Source: CBDHCC01 sp965219235 (GTDB lineage: Bacteria; Pseudomonadota; Alphaproteobacteria; Sphingomonadales; Sphingomonadaceae). Taken from it: DNA of 64,000 nucleotides. Both the position numbers and the translations under genes were made by a program. The DNA lies in the NCBI GenBank assembly GCA_965219235.1, contig OZ244721.1, forward strand, positions 1,736,001-1,800,000. The letters run 5' to 3'. Numbering within the stretch: the stretch's first letter is position 1; each line of letters starts with the position of its first letter. The notes under the pieces are model-generated. The model saw nothing but the letters and a program-made list of their open reading frames with translations. It ran no database searches and was not told where the DNA came from. Of this stretch, positions 26,950-36,065 are shown piece by piece.

Positions 26950-28107
26950 TCAGCCGACCGGCGTCGCGAAGACCGTCACGAAGGCCAGGAGGAGCGCGAC
27001 CCCCCCGAACATCGCCTTTTCGACCGCCGTTTTGGACACCAGGATCGCGATCCCGCACTGGACGCAGTAGTAGAAGGCGAACGCGCGCGAGGCGAGCGCG
27101 AGGATCGTGAACGTGTCCGTGGTCCAGCACAGGCCGATCGCCCCCAGGCAGATGAGCACATAGGTCGATGCCTTGCCGATCCGCTGGCGCGTCACCTCGA
27201 CCAGGCTGCCCGACCCGCTGACGGCATCGGCGATCGCGGCGCTGAACTGGCTGAAGATCGCGACCAGCACCAATGGCAGGGTGAGCCACCCGGCGACGAT
27301 CCCGACCAGGTGCATCAACGCGTTGTCCTCGACCCGGTCCGGCAGGAACCGCATCAGCGGCGTCGCGCCGGCGACGAACAGCAGATAGACGCCGGTCGAC
27401 ACGATCTGCGCGTCGCGCGAGGCGCGCACGCGGGTCGCGGCGTCGAACTCGTCGCCCAGATAGCGGGTGGTCTCGAATCCCTGCACCACGATCAGCGTGC
27501 CCGCGAGCACCGTCGCCATGTGCCAGGCGTCCTGGACGGGAAGGGACGGCAGGACGATCCCGCCCGTGGCGAGCGCGTGGAGATCGTAGAGGCCGAACTC
27601 CCCGATCAACAGCACGATAATGGCGACGGTCGCGCCGAGCGCCCAGCTCTCGCCCGCCTCCAGCGCGCTCAACCCCTTCGTCAGCGCGAGCGCCAGCACC
27701 ACGCCGATGATGCCCGTCGTCAGCAGCTTTTCGTCGAACGCGCCCTTCGCGCCGAAGAAGCCCAGCGCGTAGGACGACAGGATGCGCAGGTAGAGCGTGA
27801 CCGAGATCACATAGGCGGGGATCAGCGCGATCTGGGCGACCGTCGAGGCGATCGCGACGCCGCGCGGCGGGTCGGCGCGCCTGAGCGCGGGCTCGGCATG
27901 GCGGATGTTGTGGCGGATGACCGAACCGACGGCGTAGGCGACCGCGCAGATCCCGGCCATCGCCAGCACCGAATACGGCCCGACGCCGCCACCCAGCACC
28001 GAGACGATGACCAGGAACCCGCTGCCGAAGATCGACGCGAGCGGCGTCGTCATGGCCCGGAGGCGGTGGCGCCAAGACGGCGCGGCGGGGCCGGCCGCGC
28101 CGCTCAA
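26950..28107 (-). CDS. Multi-pass membrane protein, APC-like, inside the his cluster
   Basis: The 385-residue protein has about 11 hydrophobic segments, starting with IFGSGFLVIVSVLGGGVGPYSV and ending with GGVALLLAFVTVFATPVG. The layout recalls LeuT-fold amino acid permeases of the APC type, but I see no diagnostic motif and the family is not certain. The start may be 28107 or the internal ATG at 28053 (MTTPLASIFG). It sits between a hisF-tail remnant and the functional hisE, replacing the normal hisF-hisE junction. Confidence 0.7.
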   Translation of the reverse strand: MSGAAGPAAPSWRHRLRAMTTPLASIFGSGFLVIVSVLGGGVGPYSVLAMAGICAVAYAVGSVIRHNIRHAEPALRRADPPRGVAIASTVAQIALIPAYVISVTLYLRILSSYALGFFGAKGAFDEKLLTTGIIGVVLALALTKGLSALEAGESWALGATVAIIVLLIGEFGLYDLHALATGGIVLPSLPVQDAWHMATVLAGTLIVVQGFETTRYLGDEFDAATRVRASRDAQIVSTGVYLLFVAGATPLMRFLPDRVEDNALMHLVGIVAGWLTLPLVLVAIFSQFSAAIADAVSGSGSLVEVTRQRIGKASTYVLICLGAIGLCWTTDTFTILALASRAFAFYYCVQCGIAILVSKTAVEKAMFGGVALLLAFVTVFATPVG

Positions 28108-28156
28108 CCCGCGGCCCCGGTGACCGGATCGATCAGCGCCACCGAGTGGTGCGGCC

Positions 28157-28366
28157 TCACCCCCCGCCCCGCACCGGCAGCCCGGCCGCGGCCAGCGCCG
28201 TAATCACCAACTCCACCGCCTCCCTCCCGAACGTCTCGGCCTGCCCGGCGCGCCCGCGCCTGAGAAGGAAGGCGGTGTAGGACGACGCCGGGTCGCTCCC
28301 GCACCGGGTGGCCATCGTGCCGGACAGGCGGTGGAGAGGGGTCTGCGACGGCGACTTCGCCATCAT
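28157..28366 (-). pseudogene. Chimera of hisE 5' part and hisF 3' end
   Basis: The 69 codons start with a HisE-like N-terminus (PLHRLSGTM, DPASSYTAFLL, AETFGREAVELVITA), similar to but clearly diverged from the intact hisE. They then switch to ALAAAGLPVRGGG, which matches the C-terminus of HisF (AALAAAGLPVRG) and not HisE. The metal-binding second half of HisE is missing, so it cannot be an active pyrophosphatase. Its ATG overlaps the stop of the DUF3800 gene (ATGA at 28363-28366), so it may still be translated. Confidence 0.78.
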
Positions 28367-29124
28367 CTCTCCGGCCGTCTCTTACGGGTAACCGGCTTCT
28401 GCCAGCAGGCGGGGCAGTCGCAACGCTCTCCGTCCGGCACGAAATGGATCAACCCGTGAGTCACTCCTCCCGCCGCATCGAACGCACCGCGGACGAGGCT
28501 GAAGAACGTGTCGTCTCCCCCTTCGTAGAACCGACGCACGGCGTGCGCGACGAGATCGGCATACTGGACCATGCGCGTCGCCTGCGAGTCGACGAAGAGA
28601 GGAACCTCAACCAGGTTGTGCAGCCTTCCCCATCGATGGCCATCACGCCGGAAGTCCGTCGCAAGCCTCTGGAGCGACGTCTCGTACGAACTCTTGTCCA
28701 GCACCAAGAGACCGCGTTGGGTGTCTCGCGCCTTGTGCAATCGTCCGAGCATCCGATCGAACCGGTTCACGATCTGCTCGAAGGCGATTTCCATCGGGTC
28801 TTCGGGAGCCACGGCAGACTTGTAGATCGCCGCCGCGAAAAGCCGGACGCTCCGAGTGCGCGCCAGGCCGCTCAGTGCCTCTGAGTAGACCCGCCTGCGC
28901 TCGTCTTTCTGAATCCCGCGCCACTGACGCTTGCCGCCAAGAATGTCGCTCCCGCGAAATTCCAGACCCAGCGGATCTTCGGGCCAGACCTGAGCAGCCA
29001 GCTTGTCCATCTCTTCGCCGAGCCAATGTGGAGAGCGTTCGAACACGCTGAACCCGGCCAGCACGATGTGCTTGTCGGAGGAATTTCCGACGGAACCCGA
29101 ATCATCGAGGTAGAGCAGGTGCAT
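28363..29124 (-). CDS. DUF3800 domain protein
   Basis: The 253-residue protein begins MHLLYLDDSGSVGNSSDKH, the hallmark of DUF3800, an RNase H-like fold with a conserved acidic site. A later segment, FVDSQATRMVQYADLVAHAVRR, carries the second conserved block. The C-terminus has CDCPACWQK, which may bind zinc. DUF3800 genes are frequent in accessory and defence regions, but no activity is established here. Base composition is lower in GC than the his genes on both sides, so this is imported cargo. Confidence 0.85.
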   Translation of the reverse strand: MHLLYLDDSGSVGNSSDKHIVLAGFSVFERSPHWLGEEMDKLAAQVWPEDPLGLEFRGSDILGGKRQWRGIQKDERRRVYSEALSGLARTRSVRLFAAAIYKSAVAPEDPMEIAFEQIVNRFDRMLGRLHKARDTQRGLLVLDKSSYETSLQRLATDFRRDGHRWGRLHNLVEVPLFVDSQATRMVQYADLVAHAVRRFYEGGDDTFFSLVRGAFDAAGGVTHGLIHFVPDGERCDCPACWQKPVTRKRRPER

Positions 29125-29222
29125 ATTACGGAAAGGCAGCCGGGCGAGGCACCTGGCCTCAACGGCACGCTACGGCGCGCCTCCCGACTGCGACTCGGTA
29201 GGTAACACGCCGAATTTAAGAA

Positions 29223-30020
29223 TCAACACATGGCTTTCGATTTCGACGCGGAACATCGGATGGTCCCCCGCACCGGCAACCCCGCCGCCGCCAGCGCCGC
29301 GTGCGCCTGGGCGATGGTGTGCCGGCCGAAATGGAAGATGCTGGCGGCGAGCACCGCGCTCGCCCCGCCCTCGACCACGCCGGCCACCAGATGGGACAGC
29401 TCGCCCACCCCGCCGCTCGCCACCACGGGCACGGCCACCCGCTCCGCCACCGCGCGGGTGAGCGCCAGGTCGTAGCCGTCGCGCGTCCCGTCGCGGTCCA
29501 TGCTGGTCAGCAGGATCTCGCCCGCGCCGAGCGCCGCCAGCCGTTCGGCATGGGCGAGCGCGTCCAGGCCGGTGGCGCGACGGCCGCCGTGGGTGAACAC
29601 CTCCCAGCCCTCTCCGACCCTCCGCGCGTCCACCGACCCCACCACGCATTGTGAGCCGAAGCGCTCGGCCAGCTCCGCCACCAGCTCCGGCCGGCGCACG
29701 GCGGCGGAGTTGACCGCCACCTTGTCCGCGCCCGCCAGCAACAGCGCGCGCGCGTCCTCCACGCTGCCGACGCCGCCGCCCACCGTCAGCGGCATGAAGC
29801 AGACCGCCGCCGCGCGCTCCACCACGTCCAAGAGCGTGCCCCGCCCCTCGTGCGTGGCGGAGATGTCGAGGAAGGTGAGCTCGTCCGCCCCGGCCTCCGC
29901 ATAGGCCCGCGCCGCCTCCACCGGGTCGCCCGCATCGCGCAGATCGACGAAGTTGACCCCCTTCACCACGCGCCCCTCGGCGACGTCGAGGCAGGGGATG
30001 ACGCGGACGCGGACCGTCAC
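29223..30020 (-). CDS. hisF: Imidazole glycerol phosphate synthase, cyclase subunit
   Basis: The 265-residue TIM-barrel enzyme has the catalytic aspartates in CLDVAEGRVVKG and TSMDRDGTRDGYD, and phosphate-binding loops AVNSAAV and ASGGVGEL. It forms the cyclase half of the HisH-HisF complex. The start is a GTG that overlaps the hisA stop (GTGA). The C-terminus is odd: after AALAAAGLPVRG it ends in TIRCSASKSKAMC, which is not HisF-like and comes from the foreign DNA that follows. Confidence 0.95.
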   Translation of the reverse strand: MTVRVRVIPCLDVAEGRVVKGVNFVDLRDAGDPVEAARAYAEAGADELTFLDISATHEGRGTLLDVVERAAAVCFMPLTVGGGVGSVEDARALLLAGADKVAVNSAAVRRPELVAELAERFGSQCVVGSVDARRVGEGWEVFTHGGRRATGLDALAHAERLAALGAGEILLTSMDRDGTRDGYDLALTRAVAERVAVPVVASGGVGELSHLVAGVVEGGASAVLAASIFHFGRHTIAQAHAALAAAGLPVRGTIRCSASKSKAMC

Positions 30021-30736
30021 GCGGCCGCCACCGCCAGCGCGGTCGGCAGATCGAGGCGGCCGTCGTACAGTGCGCGGCCGACGATCACGCCCTCGATCCC
30101 GTCATGCAGGCTGAGCATCCGGATGTCGCCCACCCCCTTCACCCCGCCGCTGGCGATCACCGGCAGGGTGACGGCGCGGGCGAGGTCCACGGTGGCCTGC
30201 ACGTTGACGCCGGTCAGCAGGCCGTCGCGGCCGATGTCGGTGAACAGGATGGCGGCGACGCCCGCGTCCTCGAAGCGGCGGGCGAGGTCCACCACCGCCA
30301 CGTCGGACTGCTCACCCCAACCGGCCGTCGCCACCCGCCCGTCGCGCGCGTCGGCGGCGACGACGATGCCGCCCGGGAAGTCGGCCGCGAGCGCCTTCAC
30401 CAGCTCCGGGTCGGTGAGCGCGACGGTGCCGAGCACGAGCCGCGACACGCCGAGATCGAACCACCGCTCGGCCTGATCGCGTGAACGGATGCCGCCGCCG
30501 AGCTGGACGTGGCCGGGGAAGCGTTCGACGATCGCCGCGACCGCGTCGCCATTGCGGCTGTCGCCGGCGAAGGACCCGTCGAGATCGACGACGTGCAGCA
30601 CCTCGGCCCCTTGGTCGGCGAACGAAGCGGCCTGTTGGGCGGGATCGTCGCCATAGACCGTGGCGCGCGCCATATCGCCCTCGGCCAGACGCACCACCTG
30701 GCCGCCCTTGAGGTCGATGGCGGGAAAGATCAGCAC
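30017..30736 (-). CDS. hisA: Phosphoribosylformimino-5-aminoimidazole carboxamide ribotide isomerase
   Basis: The 239-residue TIM-barrel isomerase starts at a GTG (LIFPAIDLKGGQVVRLAEGD), one base after the hisH stop. The catalytic aspartates are in PAIDLKGG and FTDIGRDGLLTG, with the phosphate loop ASGGVKGVGD. It catalyses the fourth step of histidine synthesis. Tight spacing shows it is part of the hisB-H-A-F operon. Confidence 0.96.
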   Translation of the reverse strand: MLIFPAIDLKGGQVVRLAEGDMARATVYGDDPAQQAASFADQGAEVLHVVDLDGSFAGDSRNGDAVAAIVERFPGHVQLGGGIRSRDQAERWFDLGVSRLVLGTVALTDPELVKALAADFPGGIVVAADARDGRVATAGWGEQSDVAVVDLARRFEDAGVAAILFTDIGRDGLLTGVNVQATVDLARAVTLPVIASGGVKGVGDIRMLSLHDGIEGVIVGRALYDGRLDLPTALAVAAA

Positions 30737-30737
30737 C

Positions 30738-31346
30738 TTACGGCCTCCAGTCGAGGAATCGTCCGAGGAAGGCGAGGCCGTAGGCGCCGCTCTTTTCCGG
30801 GTGGAACTGGACCCCGATCGCCGAGCCGCAGGCGATCGCGGCCACGACCGGGCCGCCATGGTCGGTGACCGCGACCACCTCCAGCCCATCGCGGTCATAG
30901 GCATAGCCGTGCAGGAAATACGCCTCGCCGCGCTCGATCAGCGGCGCGCCCCCGGCGGTGGGGATCACGTCGTTCCAGCCCATGTGCGGCACGCGCGCCC
31001 CGGCCGCCGGCGCGAGCGGCGCCACGGTGCCCGGCACCCAGCCGAGCCCGGCGGTGCGCCCGTGCTCCTCGCCGTGAGCCGCCATCAGCTGCATCCCGAC
31101 GCAGACGCCGAGGAACGGCGTGGCCTGCCCCCGCACCGCCTCGTCGAGCGCCTCCACGAGACCATCGCGCGCCCTCAGCGCCGTCATCGCCGCGGCGAAC
31201 GCCCCCACGCCGGGCAGCACGATCCGCTCGGCGGAGCGCACCGCCTCCGGATCATCTGTGACCGTCGCCTCACACCCCACCGCCGCCAGCGCGTTGGCGA
31301 CCGAGCGCAGGTTGCCCGCGCCATAGTCGATCAGCGCGACCGTCAC
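30738..31346 (-). CDS. hisH: Imidazole glycerol phosphate synthase, glutaminase subunit
   Basis: The 202-residue class I glutamine amidotransferase has the nucleophile motif GVCVGMQ and the His-Glu pair in QFHPEKS. It supplies ammonia to HisF. Its start overlaps the hisB stop (ATGA at 31343-31346). Length and motifs are normal. Confidence 0.97.
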   Translation of the reverse strand: MTVALIDYGAGNLRSVANALAAVGCEATVTDDPEAVRSAERIVLPGVGAFAAAMTALRARDGLVEALDEAVRGQATPFLGVCVGMQLMAAHGEEHGRTAGLGWVPGTVAPLAPAAGARVPHMGWNDVIPTAGGAPLIERGEAYFLHGYAYDRDGLEVVAVTDHGGPVVAAIACGSAIGVQFHPEKSGAYGLAFLGRFLDWRP

Positions 31347-31945
31347 GCGCCCGGCCCGGCCAGCATCCCCTTCGTGCTCGGCACCTCCCCCGCGCGGCGC
31401 GAGTCCAGCGCCACGGCCGTGCCCAGCGCAAGCGCCAGCGCCTTGAAGCCGCTTTCGGCGACGTGGTGGTTGTTGGTCCCGTACAACGTCTCGAGATGCA
31501 GCGTCAGACCAGCACTTTGCGCGAAGGAGCTATAAAAGTGTGCGAACAGCTCGGTGTCCATCTCACCGAGCTTCTCCTGCGTGAAGCTCTGGCGGTAGAC
31601 GGTGTGCGGGCGGCCGGAGATGTCGAGCGCGCACCGCGTCAGGCACTCGTCCATCGGTGCGTAGGCATGGCCGAAGCGCACGATCCCCGCCTTGTCGCCC
31701 AGCGCGCGCGCGACCGCGTCGCCCAGCGCCAAGGCGGTGTCCTCCACCGTGTGGTGCCCGTCGATGTGCAGATCGCCCCGGCAGTCGAGCGTGATGTCGA
31801 TCAGCGAGTGGCGCGCCAGCTGATCGAGCATGTGGTCGTAAAAGCCGATGCCGGTCGCGATCTGCGATGCGCCCCTGCCGTCCAGCCGCACCTCGCCCGT
31901 GATCGCGGTCTCGCTCGTGCGGCGGTCGATGGCGGCGGTGCGCAT
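31343..31945 (-). CDS. hisB: Imidazoleglycerol-phosphate dehydratase
   Basis: The 200-residue enzyme has both metal-binding repeats, DGHHTVEDTALALG and TNNHHVAESGFKALA, and the substrate segment GIGFYDHMLDQLARHS. It is the monofunctional form, without the phosphatase domain of enterobacteria. It is the first gene of the operon. The 230 bp upstream to sspB hold a family B repeat pair, so the operon promoter should lie between the repeat and 31945. Confidence 0.97.
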   Translation of the reverse strand: MRTAAIDRRTSETAITGEVRLDGRGASQIATGIGFYDHMLDQLARHSLIDITLDCRGDLHIDGHHTVEDTALALGDAVARALGDKAGIVRFGHAYAPMDECLTRCALDISGRPHTVYRQSFTQEKLGEMDTELFAHFYSSFAQSAGLTLHLETLYGTNNHHVAESGFKALALALGTAVALDSRRAGEVPSTKGMLAGPGA

Positions 31946-31992
31946 GGGGGCCGCTTAGCCGGGCGAACACCCGGCCGCAACGCGGTGGAGGA

Positions 31993-32127
31993 AGCCCTCT
32001 CCCCTTCAGGGGAGAGGAGGGAGCCGCGCAGCGGCGGAAGGAGAGGGGAACGCAAGCCGCCAAAGCTGCACCCGGTCGCCATGCCGTTCCCCTCTCCCAA
32101 ACCCTCTCCCCTCAAGGCCGAGGGCTT
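31993..32127. repeat. Family B inverted-repeat pair
   Basis: CCCTCTCCCCTTC-AGGGGAGAGG on the left and CCCTCTCCCCTC-AAGGCCGAGGG on the right; the right arm has decayed. It lies between the divergent hisB and sspB genes. Confidence 0.88.
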
Positions 32128-32175
32128 TGATCTCTCCCGCTTGACCCGCGCGCCCGGCCTCGCCACTCCAAGCGC

Positions 32176-32655
32176 ATGAGCGACGACGAGACGATCAGCC
32201 TGATCCCCTATGACGAGATCGTGCAGGACGCGCTGCGCGCCGTCGTTGGCCGGGTGCTGCGCGAGGTGGCCGACGCGGGCGGGGTGCCGCCGGGGGAACA
32301 CCATTTCTACGTCTCGTTCCGCACCACCGCCCCCGGTGTGCAGATCCCGCCGCACCTGCGCGCGAAATACCCGACCGACATGACCATCGTGCTCCAGAAC
32401 CAGTTCCACAGCCTGGAGGTGGAGGAGGAGCGGTTTTCGGTGGGACTGAGCTTCGGTGGGATTCCCTCCACGCTCGTCATCCCGTTCGCCGCCGTCACCC
32501 AGTTCCACGATCCGGCGGTCGAATTCGCGCTGCAGTTCCAGGTGGATGCGCCGGGCGGGCCGGAGCCGCACGAGGCGGGCGAGAACGACGAGACCGCCGC
32601 GCCGGTCGACGACGGCTCCAACGTCGTTGCGGTCGATTTCTCCCGCAAGAAGTAG
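32176..32655 (+). CDS. sspB: SspB-type ClpXP adaptor (alphaproteobacterial form)
   Basis: The 159-residue protein has the SspB substrate-binding fold (HHFYVSFRTTAPGVQIPPHL, MTIVLQNQFHSLEV, PSTLVIPFAAVTQFHDP). A flexible acidic linker and a C-terminal basic tail (VVAVDFSRKK), the ClpX-binding module, follow. In Caulobacter the equivalent adaptor delivers ssrA-tagged proteins to ClpXP. It stands 11 bp upstream of fumC and is probably co-transcribed. Confidence 0.9.
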   Translation: MSDDETISLIPYDEIVQDALRAVVGRVLREVADAGGVPPGEHHFYVSFRTTAPGVQIPPHLRAKYPTDMTIVLQNQFHSLEVEEERFSVGLSFGGIPSTLVIPFAAVTQFHDPAVEFALQFQVDAPGGPEPHEAGENDETAAPVDDGSNVVAVDFSRKK

Positions 32656-32666
32656 GAGCGCCGCGC

Positions 32667-34049
<1,383 letters not shown>

Positions 34050-34080
34050 TCGGTCGATAGAGCGAGCGTATTCTCCTCCC

Positions 34081-34183
34081 CCGTTCAGGCTGAGCTTGTC
34101 GAAGCCCGTGTTCAGCAGGCACCGCCTTCTGGCAACTGAGTCCCTTGGCTCAACCCCGCCTTCGACAAGCTCAGGCTAAGCGG
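34081..34183. repeat. Family A REP inverted pair (variant)
   Basis: CCGTTCAGGCTGAGC-TTGTCGAAGCCCG and CCTTCGACAAGC-TCAGGCTAAGCGG, a variant with AGGCTGAG in place of GTCCTGAG, between fumC and the stress-protein gene. Confidence 0.85.
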
Positions 34184-34273
34184 AGCGTGCGCCGATCGCG
34201 CTCACCTCCACCACGGAACCCCGCCCCCGCCCCTCCCGTTCTCCACCCGAACATCAATCAGGAGACCGACGCG

Positions 34274-34753
34274 ATGGGCGACAAGACCCCCAAAGAGCTG
34301 CGCCAGGACATGTGGAAGGCGATGAGTTCGTCGCCCTACGTCATGCTGGGCCTGGACAGCGACCAGCGGCAGTTCGAGGCCATGTACGCCGTCACCGACC
34401 CCGACGCCGACAGCGAGTTCTGGTTCTACACCAAGACCGACAACCGCGCGGCCAAGGGCGGCCCCGCCCATGTGACCTTCGTGTCCAAGGGCCACGACCT
34501 GTTCGCGTCCATCAGCGGCACGCTGGTCGAGGAGACGCGCGAGGACATCAAGCGCAAGTATTTTAACAACCAGGTCGAGGCCTGGTACGACCAGGGCCTG
34601 CAGGACCCCGAACTCCTCATGCTCCGCTTCGACCTCGGCACCGCCGAGATCTGGGAGCAGGATCAGAGCCTGCTGGGCAAACTCAAGATGCTGACCGGCC
34701 AAACGATCAAGGGCAGCGATCAGGCGGGGAGCCACACGAAGACGGGGATTTGA
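34274..34753 (+). CDS. PNPOx-fold general stress protein
   Basis: The 159-residue protein belongs to the pyridoxamine phosphate oxidase-like general stress protein 26 group, a split barrel that binds flavin or a related ligand. Diagnostic parts are YVMLGLDS, EFWFYTKTDNRAAKGG and the C-terminal ELLMLRFDLGTAEIWEQD. The start at 34274 follows a CAGGAG box. Its last 30 bases or so are duplicated at about 35996-36033, which marks it as the left border of an accessory slot. Confidence 0.88.
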   Translation: MGDKTPKELRQDMWKAMSSSPYVMLGLDSDQRQFEAMYAVTDPDADSEFWFYTKTDNRAAKGGPAHVTFVSKGHDLFASISGTLVEETREDIKRKYFNNQVEAWYDQGLQDPELLMLRFDLGTAEIWEQDQSLLGKLKMLTGQTIKGSDQAGSHTKTGI

Positions 34754-34761
34754 ACGTTCGT

Positions 34762-34791
34762 TTGCTTTTGCATTCAATCTCTGCGTAATAT
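34762..34791 (+). promoter_or_regulatory. Likely sigma-70-type promoter of the HEPN module
   Basis: TTGCTT (34762-34767) and TAATAT (34786-34791) are separated by 18 bp in an AT-rich stretch that stands out from the surrounding GC-rich sequence. The next ATG is at 34803, only 11 bp from the -10 box, and no ribosome site is visible, so the transcript may be leaderless. Confidence 0.45.
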
Positions 34792-34802
34792 AGGTCATTG
34801 CC

Positions 34803-35072
34803 ATGACTTTAGACATTTCGACACTTGCCGATGTAAGGAAGAGTGTGGAGCATCTTTCGGAAAGTGGATCGCTAGCCGGCAAAGTTGTTGGCGTGGAAGT
34901 TTTACTGGATGAAGACTCTGACGTAGATGGCTACTTGAAGGTTGAGGTTACTCTCTTAAAGAATGTAGAAATAGATCTTGACGATCTACAGACCTTTTTG
35001 GAGCTGGTTGAAGGAACTGTAATAGGTATTGCAGATCGTTATCCTAGTGTTAGGTTTTTAGAAGCTGCTTGA
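34803..35072 (+). CDS. Small acidic protein, first gene of a low-GC pair
   Basis: The 89-residue product is strongly acidic, with LLDEDSDVDGYLKVEVTLL and VEIDLDDLQTFLELVEG. It has an alternating beta-alpha pattern and no membrane segment. I do not recognise its family. It overlaps the next gene by one base (TGATG), and the two share an unusually low GC content and AT-ending codons. Small acidic protein followed by a basic HEPN-like protein is the usual shape of a toxin-antitoxin or HEPN-partner pair; this is inference only. Confidence 0.7.
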   Translation: MTLDISTLADVRKSVEHLSESGSLAGKVVGVEVLLDEDSDVDGYLKVEVTLLKNVEIDLDDLQTFLELVEGTVIGIADRYPSVRFLEAA

Positions 35073-35623
35073 TGTCCAACTACGCCGATCAATTAGTCAG
35101 GGCGTCGTTCTTGCTTCTGCGTAGGAAGAGGGGCCAGAGGGGTAAGCTTCCCTCTGCTCTTATTCGGCGCAGCATTTCCACCTCCTATTATGCCTTATTT
35201 CACTTTATCTTGGACGAGATTGGCCGAAAGGCAATAGGTGTTAAACACACGCTCCGGATTAGAAGGCATATTCTAATCAGGACCATTACCCACCAGACGT
35301 TGCTACATTCTTTTCAGAAATCCAGTGGCGTAGTTGTAGAAAAGAGATTCACTGATTTTTTCAAGTTTGACATGGGTGCGGAAGCAGTTAATCCTCCTGC
35401 ATTCTTTCGCAGTTTCGCCTATTCTTTTATAGACGCTCAGGCAAAGCGGCACGAGGCGGATTACAATCTGAACAGCAAACTCAGTGAAACCGACGCACGG
35501 CTTCTTGCGATTAGAACCCGCAGGGTGATTAAATCATGGCGGCGGCCGAAGGATAAGGAGGAGCGGGATTTCATTCGGGCATTCTGTTTGTTTGTTCTCC
35601 TTGGAGGGAATCTAAGGAATTAG
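35072..35623 (+). CDS. HEPN-like domain protein, second gene of the low-GC pair
   Basis: The 183-residue protein is basic and all-helical. RRSISTSYYALFHFILDEI (about residues 32-50) and IDAQAKRHEADYNLN (about 120-134) are the two helices typical of HEPN-fold proteins, and Arg126-His127 are in the region where HEPN RNases carry their active residues. The canonical Arg-x4-6-His motif is not clearly present, so nuclease activity is uncertain. ATG 35072 overlaps the upstream stop; a TTG three bases earlier is less likely. Codon use is foreign to the genome. Confidence 0.75.
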   Translation: MSNYADQLVRASFLLLRRKRGQRGKLPSALIRRSISTSYYALFHFILDEIGRKAIGVKHTLRIRRHILIRTITHQTLLHSFQKSSGVVVEKRFTDFFKFDMGAEAVNPPAFFRSFAYSFIDAQAKRHEADYNLNSKLSETDARLLAIRTRRVIKSWRRPKDKEERDFIRAFCLFVLLGGNLRN

Positions 35624-35727
35624 TTCCCAATCACCCGCTCCCGCACCACCTGATCCAAGAGCGTGATCGGCACCGCTCCCGTCTCCACCACCGCGTCGAA
35701 GCGTCTGAGGTCGCAACGCTCCCCCAC
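35620..35727 (-). pseudogene. Duplicated 3' end of the DUF885 gene
   Basis: On the minus strand these 108 bases encode GERCDLRRFDAVVETGAVP-ITLLDQVVRERVIGN and a stop. The intact DUF885 protein ends GERYDLRRYDDAVVETGAVP-ITLLERVVRERVIGNG. The two DNA stretches are alike but clearly diverged and differ by a 3-base gap, so the copy was not made recently from this gene. The rest of the gene is absent. It is one border of a duplicated accessory slot. Confidence 0.85.
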
Positions 35728-35749
35728 AACAGCCGAGCCGCCCCTACCG

Positions 35750-35991
35750 GATCGTCACCACCTCGACCCCCGCTTCGTCGGCGACCTGCGCCCAGGCCCG
35801 GTCGGCGGTCATCGCCCGCGCGCCGGCGAGCTTCGCGGTCGCCAGGCAGAGGCGGTCCCCCAGCGACAGGCCGGCCTTGCTCGTCGGCAGAGCACCATCT
35901 CACCCGCCAATGCACCGATCGCCTGATCCACCTCCACCATCCGCAGAGGCAGCTGTTGCAAGGTCGGGATGATCACTGGCCAGACGATCAA
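35750..35991 (-). pseudogene. vapC-like PIN toxin remnant
   Basis: On the minus strand the last segment reads AGLSLGDRLCLATAKLAGA and RAMTADRAWAQVADEAG, the C-terminal half of a VapC PIN-domain RNase. Upstream in another frame comes LQQLPLRMVEVDQAIGALAG, which is the preceding part of the same protein. The two are joined only after removing two bases near 35888. The N-terminal half and any VapB antitoxin gene are missing. It is a dead remnant between two duplicated gene ends. Confidence 0.75.
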
Positions 35992-35995
35992 CGGC

Positions 35996-36033
35996 GACGA
36001 GCAGAGCGGGAGCCACTCGAAGACGGGGGTTTG
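35996..36033 (+). pseudogene. Duplicated 3' end of the PNPOx-fold gene
   Basis: The stretch containing GGGAGCCACTCGAAGACG and then GGGGGTTTGA resembles the last codons of the stress-protein gene (GGGAGCCACACGAAGACG and GGGGATTTGA at 34735-34753). It begins a second, partial copy of the slot's left border and is followed by a different cargo gene. Confidence 0.7.
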
Positions 36034-36065
36034 ACCGCTCCGCCAGGACGAGGCAGGATGCGGCG

